A stretch of DNA of 14,393 bases. It comes from JALYXS01 sp051003795. GTDB lineage: Bacteria > Acidobacteriota > Terriglobia > Bryobacterales > Bryobacteraceae. Positions 1 to 7,405 of this stretch are shown piece after piece. Numbering within the stretch: the first letter of the stretch is position 1; each line of letters opens with the position of its first letter. The stretch covers positions 1-14,393 of the forward strand of contig JBPCKZ010000252.1 of assembly GCA_051003795.1 (NCBI GenBank), written 5' to 3'. Below the pieces are notes generated by a model, which ran no database searches, was not told the origin of the DNA, and was given only the letters and a program-made list of their open reading frames with translations. The translations under genes were made by a program, and so were the position numbers.

Positions 1-594
1 ATTGCGAACCTCTGGAACTATACGCGGATGGGCTTCGACCTGGTTACGTTTTCCGGCGGCAAAGGAATGCGCGGACCTCAGAACGCCGGCCTGCTGTTGG
101 GCAGAAAGGACCTGATCGCGGCAGCCGCGGCAAACAATAATCCGTATGACGGCGTGGGCCGCGGGATGAAGGTTGCCAAGGAGCAGATTGTCGGGATGGT
201 GGCGGCAATCGATTGGTTCCTGAGCCAGTCCGACTCCGGTTTCGAAACGGAGTTCCGGCGTCGCGCCGATCGGATCGCCGGTGAACTGAAAGACATCCCT
301 ACGCTGAAATCGGAAATAGCGATTCCGCCGGTAGCCAATCACATCCCGCATTTACTTTTGAGCTATGACCAGGAGCGGGTGAAGATTTCTCCGCGCGACG
401 TAATGCTCGAGCTGCGCCGCGGCACGCCGAGTATCGAACTGAACCCCTCGACCGGGAGCACGAAAGGCGCTTCCGCCGGCATACCCGCCGATGGGAAAAC
501 AATCGTGGTTGGGGTTTGGATGCTTCAACCCGGCGAGGATTTGATTGTGGCGCGGCGTTTGCGCGAGGTGTTGACGAAAGCGGCGCGGGTTTAA
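1..594 (+). CDS. SelA-like PLP-dependent enzyme, C-terminal part (5' end outside window)
   Basis: The gene is cut by the left edge; the frame is open from base 1 and ends at TAA 592-594, giving 197 visible residues. The motif FSGGKGMRGPQNAG (nt 49-90) is the pyridoxal-phosphate lysine region of the SelA-like fold-type I family; the Schiff-base lysine is the codon at 61-63. The rest fits the small domain of these enzymes (the NHIPHLLL strand and a GVWMLQPGED segment near the end). The family includes bacterial selenocysteine synthase, D-glucosaminate-6-phosphate ammonia-lyase and many uncharacterised lyase/racemase-like enzymes. Nothing seen makes it a true SelA, and no tRNA-Sec or SelB lies nearby, so an amino acid or amino sugar acid lyase is likelier. 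It is expected to be cytoplasmic, unlike all seven downstream + strand products. The receptor gene starts 24 nt after its stop, suggesting one transcript. Family call firm; substrate unknown. Confidence 0.8.
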   Translation: MANLWNYTRMGFDLVTFSGGKGMRGPQNAGLLLGRKDLIAAAAANNNPYDGVGRGMKVAKEQIVGMVAAIDWFLSQSDSGFETEFRRRADRIAGELKDIPTLKSEIAIPPVANHIPHLLLSYDQERVKISPRDVMLELRRGTPSIELNPSTGSTKGASAGIPADGKTIVVGVWMLQPGEDLIVARRLREVLTKAARV

Positions 595-607
595 GAACAT
601 CGGATTC

Positions 608-613
608 GGAGGA
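608..613 (+). promoter_or_regulatory. Ribosome binding site of the TonB-dependent receptor
   Basis: GGAGGA lies 5 nt before the ATG at 619 and is the second clear Shine-Dalgarno sequence in the window. It decides the start of the receptor: the ATG it serves opens a good signal peptide, but in a different frame from the mature receptor. In-frame starts for the mature frame (516 inside the upstream gene, or 663) have neither a comparable site nor a convincing signal peptide. Confidence 0.8.
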
Positions 614-618
614 AAAAA

Positions 619-3600
619 ATGAGACCTGTCCTTTCCATGCGTTTGATCTTTGCCTTGGCGTTATGCACGCTGCCGCCTTTGTCGATATCCCTTTACAGGC
701 GCAGAATGCCAATGCGACCATCAAGGGCACCGTGACCGATCCGAGCGGAGCCGCCGTCGCCGGGGCGGCCGTCGAATTGATCAATAGCGGCACTGGCGAA
801 CATCGGCGTGCGACCACATCGAGCTCGGGCAGTTACGATTTCACGGCGCTTCCGCCTGGCGAGTACGAAGTCAAAGCCACGGCTTCGGGCTTCTCGGAAT
901 GGTCGGGCAAGCTGACGCTCCGCGTCTCTCAGGAAGCCGCCGTCAACCCGAATTTGACTACCGCGGCGGTCTCGACATCGGTCAACGTCAACGACGTCAC
1001 GCCGGTGATCACGACTGAGCAGTCGTCGCTGTCCGACGTGAAGGAAGCGACCCGGATTGAGGCGCTTCCCCTGCAATCGAGGAACTTCCTGAATATCCTC
1101 AATTTCACGCCGGGCGTTGTTTCGAATAACTTCGCCGGACAAGGACAGAGCTACACGCGCGTGAATGGAATCCCGGGAGGCTCGATCGATTATCTGGTCG
1201 ACGGCATGACGGCATCGGAGCGCTACACCAACGAACTGCAGCGACTCCCGCAAGCTTTGCCGACGATTCAGGAGCTGAAAGTCAGCACCGCCAATGCGAA
1301 CGCCGAGTACAGCCGGCCCGGCATGGTGGAAGTGGTCACGAAGAGCGGCACCAACCAGTTCCACGGCCAACTTTTTGAACTGAATCAGAACGACGCGCTG
1401 GCCGCGAAGAGCTTCCATCAGCAGTTCGTCAGCCATCTGGTGCGGAACGAATACGGCGGCAACCTTGCGGGACCTGTCTGGTTTCCGAAGCTCTATAACG
1501 GCAAGGACAAGACGTTTTTCTTTTTCGACGCCGAGGGCATTAAACAGCGCAACGCCGCGTCGGAAAGCTACATTGTGCCGCAGGCGAACTGGAAGAAAGG
1601 AGATTTCTCGAACTACACGGACGATTCAGGCAACCTGATCAAGATTTACGATCCGCTGACCACCCGCTACGATCCCGCCACGAAGAGCTATGTCCGCACG
1701 CAGTTCCCAGGCAATATCATTCCGCAGAACCGGTTAAACTCCGTGGGTTCGAAGGTCGCCGGGTATGTGCCGAACCCGAACCTTAATATTCCTTATTACG
1801 ATGGCCAGAACTATCAGAATCCGAACGCGACCGGCAAGGACGACCGCACGCTGATCACGGCGAAGGTCGACCAGGTGCTGGGCGCGAACCGGCTCTCCGG
1901 ACGCTACACCTATACGGACGAAAATAACTTCGGACCCAAGTACTTCCTGAACCCCAATAGCCGTCTGCTGGGCGGGCATAACGCGGCGCTGTCTTTTACG
2001 GAGCTCATCAAGCCGAATTTGATTAACGAAATCCGCGGAGGCGTGCAGCGCTTCCATGCGTATCGCGGCCCGCAGCCGATCAACCCGCCGATCACTCAGA
2101 CACTTGGATTACCGACGTACCCGGGCTCGATCGCGTGGCCGGGCGTCTGCTTCGGCGATAGCTGGACTTCTTCGGGGTATTTCGACTGTATCGATCGCGA
2201 CAACCCGCAGGACGCTCCCAATCTCACGATGACGGCATCGGACAATCTGTCCTGGAACCACGGGAAACACGAATTTAAGTTTGGCTTTTTCTACCAGCGA
2301 AGCAACGTCAATACGTTCGAGACGGGACAGCCGGGCGGCGATTACTCGTTCTCGGGCAGCTTCACCGGGCTGCAGGATCCCGTGGCAGCCGCCATGGGCA
2401 CGCTCAATTCGCAGGTGCCGAACACTGGCGCGGGGCTAGCCGATATGCTGCTCGGCTATGTCGATTTCGCCGGCCTGAATCAGTACCCGCGCTTCTACAC
2501 GCGGCAGAGCGACTACGCCGGATACGCGCAGGATAATTGGAAATTAAGCCGGCGCCTGACCGTAAATGCCGGACTGCGATATGAATACTGGAGCCCTTTC
2601 CGGGATAAGCGCAACCAGGCCTCCACGCTCGATCTGAATGCCGCCGGCGGACCCGTCGTCGTGTACGCGGGCGATGGCCCGATCACGAGTCAGGGCTTCC
2701 CGCAAGCCGTGGTGGATGCCTATACCAAGGCGGGCCTGCGCTTTGAATCGGCCAAGCAGGCGGGCTTCCCGAGCAGTCTGTGGAAGATGCCGAAGAACAA
2801 CTTCGCGCCGCGCATTGGGGCCGCTTTCCAGTTGGACGATAAGACGGTGGTTCGCGGCGCTTACGGCATTTACTACTGGGTGATGCCGTTAGTGCAGTAT
2901 CACCAGAACACCCGCAAAAATCCACCCTTCAGCTACGGCTATCAAAGCAACGTGGACAACAACGACGCGACTGCGGCGGAACTGGTATTCCCGGCGGGCA
3001 GCAGCGCCTATGCCAATCAGTCGCCCGATGCGCGCACGTTTGGCGGTAACTTCATCACGCCGAGCGCGCTGTCGATCTCGAAGGGCTCCGGCTGGAACAT
3101 TCTGCCGTGGGACACGAACTATAAGACGCAGATGGCGCAGGAGTGGAACCTCACGATTGAGCGCCGGTTGCCTTATCTGCTCGGCGCGCGAGCGTCGTAT
3201 GTCGGCACGCACGCGAGCAATCAGATTCAGTACGACCCGATCAACGTTCCCGCCCCGCGATCGCTCAGCGCGCCCGGCGCGACGGCGGCGCAGCGACGGC
3301 TGTATCCGGATTACGCCAGCTCCAGCACCAGCGCGTTGGACCTGCTGCGATATATCGGCTATTCGAACTCCAATCAGCTTCAGACCGAGTTGAAGCGGAA
3401 TTACTCGAACGGAGTCGTACTACAGGCTTTCTATACGTTCCAGAAGACGCTCACCACGGCGGAAGGCTCGAACAACTCATTCGGCGGGTTGGAATTGCTG
3501 CCCGCGGCGCTGACCGGAAATGCAACCACGGCGCAACGGCTGCGCGACATCTACGCAAACGACAGCGGATTGCCCCGACATAACTTCAGCTTCAACTTCA

Positions 3601-4133
3601 ACTACGAGTTGCCATTCGGCAAAGGCAAGGCATTTCTTAGCGGTAGCAACGGGTTCGTCAACCGTTTGGTTTCCGGCTGGAACGCGAGCACGTTCTATTA
3701 CTGGCGCAGCGGCCTGTTCTTCTCGCCTTACTACAGCGCGCGCGGATCGAATACGATTCTGGCTCCGGGCAAGACGGGGATACTCCCGAGCGACCAGCGG
3801 CAAGCGGCCGGCTGGTTCGACGCGAGCGTTCAACGCGCGGATCTCGGCCAACCGTACACGGGCCAGACGTTTATCCGTCGGGCGAACCCCCTCGACAACG
3901 ACTTCCTCAACAACATTCCGAGGGACTACATGACCGGCCCGGGCTTCTATAATATCGATAGCTCGTTTTATAAAGTCACGCCAATTACGGAACGGTTTTC
4001 GCTACGCCTCGAAGCGCAGATTTTCAATTTGATCAATCACAAGAATTTTGGAATGCCGAATAACGCGGGCGTGATCAACAGCGGCGTCGGGCCCTCGCGC
4101 CTCGTGCAATTCCAGGGCAGGATCGACTTCTAG
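619..4133 (+). CDS. Oar-like TonB-dependent outer-membrane receptor (apparent 1-nt frame break in signal peptide region)
   Basis: Large outer-membrane receptor of the acidobacterial Oar-like type. From ATG 619 the first frame encodes a signal peptide (MRPVLSMRLIFALALC...), but it runs out of register near 691-696. The mature protein continues in the -1 frame from about 696 (QAQNANATIKG) to TAG 4131-4133. Adding one T in CTTT at 691-694 would join both parts and give a plausible cleavage site after LQA. Domains in order: carboxypeptidase-regulatory-like beta-sandwich (about 705-960; IKGTVTDPSGA, LPPGEYEVKA), plug (about 1000-1370; LPLQSRNF, LVDGM, NANAEYSRPG, VVTKSGTNQFHG), then a long beta-barrel ending in RIDF, with the terminal aromatic residue typical of BAM substrates. 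About 1,170 residues is usual for the family. TonB-dependent uptake or binding of large glycans or peptides is inferred from the family; the ligand is unknown. The frame break may be a sequence error or a real mutation. Confidence 0.88.
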
Positions 4134-4143
4134 CGATTCGCGG

Positions 4144-6711
4144 ATGAGCAAACGGTTAGTCGTCCTTTTCGGCATCGCCGGTGCGCTGCTGGGAGGGAAT
4201 ATTGTATTGCCCTCGACTACGCTCGAACGCGACTCGATTGTCGCGGCCAAGTATCACATGACATCGGCCGTCACGGGTCCCGGCCGGTTGACGCTTCACT
4301 GGACAGACGTGATGGGCCGGGTCGTCGAAGACCGCACGATTCCGTTCGAGCTAACCGATGAGATGGAGATTCACTTCCCGCTCGACATCCGCCGCGCCGT
4401 CGCGATGAAGAATCATCTGCAGGTGCATGTGTCCATTCAGGGAAGGAATTGGAAGGGCGCGGCGGACAACCGCGACGAGGATGCGTGGCTCGATTTCGTT
4501 GCCATGCCGCCCGATCGAGGCTGGCACGATTACCAGATCATTATGTGGCAGCCGTATCCGAAGGACGCCTATCCGGTGCTGCGGAGCCTCGGCATTACGG
4601 GCGGACAGTACAACGGACGCTCGGGCGAGATGCCCGAGGCTTTGATCGATGACGACATGCGCTGGTATTCGGAGAATATCGGCACCGACTACTACTCCGA
4701 ATATCACCGCTATCGCCCGGACCGCACTCAAGAGTGGTCGTTCTTGCAGGCGAAAGAGTTGTTGCGTCAAGATCCCACCGGCAAAGAAGCGTTCAAGAGG
4801 CATCCCAGCTTTTGGGACCCGGTGTGGCGCGCGCGGATTCACGACCGGTTGATAGAGACGGTGAAGCGGAACATGCCGTACCGGCCGTTCTTTTACAGTC
4901 TCGCCGACGAGAGCGGCATCGCGGACCTCGCCGCGTTCTGGGATTTCGATTTCTCGGACGAGTCGCTGGTTCCCATGCGCCGTTGGCTGCAGGATCGATA
5001 TACGACGCTCGCGGCGCTCAATCGGGAGTGGGATTCGACGTTCACCACGTGGGATCTGGTGACGCCGCCCACCACGCACGAAGCCATGCAGCGCAAGGGC
5101 GACAACTTCGCGGCCTGGGCGGATTTTAAGGATTGGATGGACTTCACGTTTGCCGACGCCCTGCTGATGGGCAGGAAGGCGATCGAATCCATCGACCCTC
5201 GCGCTTACGTCAATATCGGAGGCGGACAACGGCCGGGATGGGGCGGCTACGATTACGCGCGCATCACGCAGGCGTTGACTTCGATCGAGCCGTACGACAT
5301 TGGCAACAACGTCGAGATCATCCGCTCGTTGAACCCGAAGATGCCGATGGTATCGACCGGGTTCGCCAATGGTCCTTGGGAGCGGCAGCGCGTCTGGCGG
5401 GAGCTGTTCCATGGCCATCGCGGCTTGATTATCTGGGACGAGAAGCACGAGTACGGCGGCGCCGATAGCCAGCCGGGCGCCCGCGGAGTGGAGGCCGCAA
5501 AGTATTACAACGAAATTCGCGACGGCGCGGGGGCGCTCATAATCAATAGCCGGCCCGTTACGGACCCGATCGCCATTCACTACTCGCAGGCCAGCATGCG
5601 GACCGAGTGGATGCTGGCGAGGCGGCCCGAGGGTGATAAATGGATCGACCGCGGCGCTGGAAAGGATCGCACGGACGACGAGTTCCTGCGCTTGCGGGAA
5701 TCCTGGTGCGAGCTGATTGAGGATCAGGGATTGCAGTACAATTTCGTGTCCTATACGCAGATGGAACGGGGTGAGTTGCTGAAGGGCGGTTATCGCGTGT
5801 TGGTTCTTCCGCGATCCTCGTCGCTATCGATCGCGGAGGTAACGGCGATTCGCGATTTTGTCGCTCAAGGCGGCATTGCGATTGCCGATGGCGAATCCGG
5901 TACGTTCAATGAGCACAGCCGCAGGTTGGGAGCTTCCCCTTTGGCGGATCTGTTTGGAGTCGCGCACGACCAACCGGTCACGGTTCGCGATTTCGGCAAG
6001 GGTAAAGCGATTTTCCTGAAGACCGCAACGCTCGACTACCTGCAGGACCGGCTCTCGGGCAAGGAAGGCCCGACCCACAAGCTGGTAAGCGATCTGTTTC
6101 GCGCCAACAATATCGCACCCGAGTTTGCGGTGACGGACTCCGCGGGGAATTCGGTTATCGGCGTGGAAACGCATGTGTTTCGAAATGGCGGGGTGCAAAT
6201 CGTGACCCTGATGTCGAACCCGCTGCTGCGAGTGGATGAGCTGGGGCCGCCCGATTTCCGATCGAATAAGCGCTTCGAAACGCCCGCTCATGTGAAGCTC
6301 AAACTGCCAGCGCCCATGTTCGTCTACGATTCAAGAACCGGGAAGGCGCTTGGGCAGAAGCAGTCCGTCGATGCGATAGTCGGCCCGTATGAGCCTCTGA
6401 TCTTTACCGTGTCCACTAGGCCTCTTCCGAAGTTGAATATTCTCGCTCCCGCGACGGCCAAGCTGGGATCGACAGTTGAAATCGGCATCGGGGCGAGCGA
6501 CACTCCGGCTGAAAATCACATCTACCACATTGACGTTCTCAACCCGCAAGGCATGCGGGTGCCGTATTACACCGGGAACGTCGTCGCAAGCCATGGACAT
6601 GCGAGCAAGCTGCTGCCACTGGCGCTAAACGATGCTGCAGGCGAGTGGAAGATTCGCATTCGCGACGGCTTTACGGGTGAAACGAAGGAAATCGCACTCG
6701 CGGTAAATTGA
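4144..6711 (+). CDS. Exported GH42-like glycoside hydrolase with beta-galactosidase trimerisation domain
   Basis: 855 residues starting 10 nt after the receptor stop; no strong ribosome binding site, so coupling to the receptor is likely. An N-terminal hydrophobic stretch (MSKRLVVLFGIAGALLGG) looks like a signal peptide. A short beta-rich region comes first. From about residue 126 a TIM-barrel resembling GH42 follows: FFYSLADESG with E256 as the likely acid/base, a segment with LAALNREWDSTFTTWD, then HGHRGLIIWDE (E433). Residues about 520-615 look like the GATase-like trimerisation domain of GH42 enzymes (YRVLVLPRSSSLS, FVAQGGIAIADGE), and a beta-sandwich fills the C-terminus. In true GH42 enzymes a glutamate nucleophile sits in a strand before the HG motif; here the equivalent strand reads MPMVSTGF with no acid. 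The protein therefore belongs to a divergent GH42-like group whose substrate cannot be stated; a periplasmic glycosidase is the best guess. Confidence 0.75.
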   Translation: MSKRLVVLFGIAGALLGGNIVLPSTTLERDSIVAAKYHMTSAVTGPGRLTLHWTDVMGRVVEDRTIPFELTDEMEIHFPLDIRRAVAMKNHLQVHVSIQGRNWKGAADNRDEDAWLDFVAMPPDRGWHDYQIIMWQPYPKDAYPVLRSLGITGGQYNGRSGEMPEALIDDDMRWYSENIGTDYYSEYHRYRPDRTQEWSFLQAKELLRQDPTGKEAFKRHPSFWDPVWRARIHDRLIETVKRNMPYRPFFYSLADESGIADLAAFWDFDFSDESLVPMRRWLQDRYTTLAALNREWDSTFTTWDLVTPPTTHEAMQRKGDNFAAWADFKDWMDFTFADALLMGRKAIESIDPRAYVNIGGGQRPGWGGYDYARITQALTSIEPYDIGNNVEIIRSLNPKMPMVSTGFANGPWERQRVWRELFHGHRGLIIWDEKHEYGGADSQPGARGVEAAKYYNEIRDGAGALIINSRPVTDPIAIHYSQASMRTEWMLARRPEGDKWIDRGAGKDRTDDEFLRLRESWCELIEDQGLQYNFVSYTQMERGELLKGGYRVLVLPRSSSLSIAEVTAIRDFVAQGGIAIADGESGTFNEHSRRLGASPLADLFGVAHDQPVTVRDFGKGKAIFLKTATLDYLQDRLSGKEGPTHKLVSDLFRANNIAPEFAVTDSAGNSVIGVETHVFRNGGVQIVTLMSNPLLRVDELGPPDFRSNKRFETPAHVKLKLPAPMFVYDSRTGKALGQKQSVDAIVGPYEPLIFTVSTRPLPKLNILAPATAKLGSTVEIGIGASDTPAENHIYHIDVLNPQGMRVPYYTGNVVASHGHASKLLPLALNDAAGEWKIRIRDGFTGETKEIALAVN

Positions 6712-6712
6712 G

Positions 6713-7405
6713 ATGTTCCGCTTCGCCGCTTCCGTTTTACTTCTGGCGTGTTGCACGCAAGCGCAGGTGCAGAATGTCATCGACAGCCATTTCGCGCCGC
6801 AAGATGAACCTCTCGAATGGAACCCTGCTTCCAGTTTCTGGCGGAATGTTCCGGCCACTGAGATCGCAACGGATAACTTCGGCAAGGCACAGCCGGCGCA
6901 TCGCACGGAAATTCGGTCCCGATGGACGACGGAGAACCTCTATTTCCAATTCACGTGCCGCTACGAGGAACTTTATTCGCACCCCGATCCATCGCGAACG
7001 GCGGAGACGAATAAGCTTTGGGATTGGGACGTCGCGGAAGTATTTATCGGTTCCGATTTCGAGAACATCCGGCGTTATCGCGAATTTGAAATGTCGCCGC
7101 GGGGCGAATGGTTGGATCTCGATATCGATCTGGCGCGCGCGGTCCCCGCGGATGGCTGGACGTGGAATTCGGGCTTTGAGGTGAAGGCTTCGATCGATAA
7201 AAAAAACAAGATTTGGTACGGCGCGATGCGCATTCCGTACCGCTCCGTCGATTCGCGCGCGGCCGCGGCGGGCAGTCTTCTGCGCGTCAATTTCTATCGC
7301 GAGCAGGGGCCGCTGGCGCGGCGCGTCGAGATCGCCTGGCAGCCAACCATGCAGCGAACGTACCATGTACCCGAACGTTTTGGCACGCTGAAGTTAACGA
7401 AATGA
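6713..7405 (+). CDS. Exported CBM9-like (DOMON-fold type) carbohydrate-binding protein
   Basis: 230 residues; the ATG lies one base after the previous TGA, so translation is probably coupled. The N-terminus MFRFAASVLLLACC is an export signal; LLAC could be a lipobox, but TQAQ just after it could equally be a signal peptidase I site. The rest resembles the CBM9-like domain found alone in many Acidobacteriota and Planctomycetota: an opening about a small compositional change (WRNVPATEI), the strand ENLYFQFTC, WDWDVAEVFIG at the domain centre, then REFEMSPRGEWLDLDID and IWYGAMRIPYRS. In characterised CBM9 domains such a fold binds the reducing ends of glycans through aromatic residues; several Trp and Tyr are present here, but binding itself is inferred. 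It has no catalytic domain. Lying between two exported enzymes, it may hold substrate for them. Confidence 0.7.
   Translation: MFRFAASVLLLACCTQAQVQNVIDSHFAPQDEPLEWNPASSFWRNVPATEIATDNFGKAQPAHRTEIRSRWTTENLYFQFTCRYEELYSHPDPSRTAETNKLWDWDVAEVFIGSDFENIRRYREFEMSPRGEWLDLDIDLARAVPADGWTWNSGFEVKASIDKKNKIWYGAMRIPYRSVDSRAAAAGSLLRVNFYREQGPLARRVEIAWQPTMQRTYHVPERFGTLKLTK

Noticed and set aside
1..594. True selenocysteine synthase (selA)
   Set aside because: The PLP motif is shared by the wider SelA-like family; no selB, selC or selD is near, and no selenocysteine use is evident.
689..695. CCCTTTA as a programmed -1 frameshift heptamer
   Set aside because: The reading phase is wrong: in the signal-peptide frame the codons are TCC CTT TAC, so the tRNAs could not re-pair as on a standard X XXY YYZ site, and no clear downstream pseudoknot was seen.
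4351..5580. 409-codon open frame on the minus strand
   Set aside because: Antisense shadow of the GH42-like gene; no family motif, ribosome binding site or signal peptide.
6935..6960. ENLYFQ, identical to the TEV protease recognition core, in the CBM9-like protein
   Set aside because: Chance match: strands like ENLYF are common in CBM9-like domains, and there is no sign of vector or tag sequence around it.
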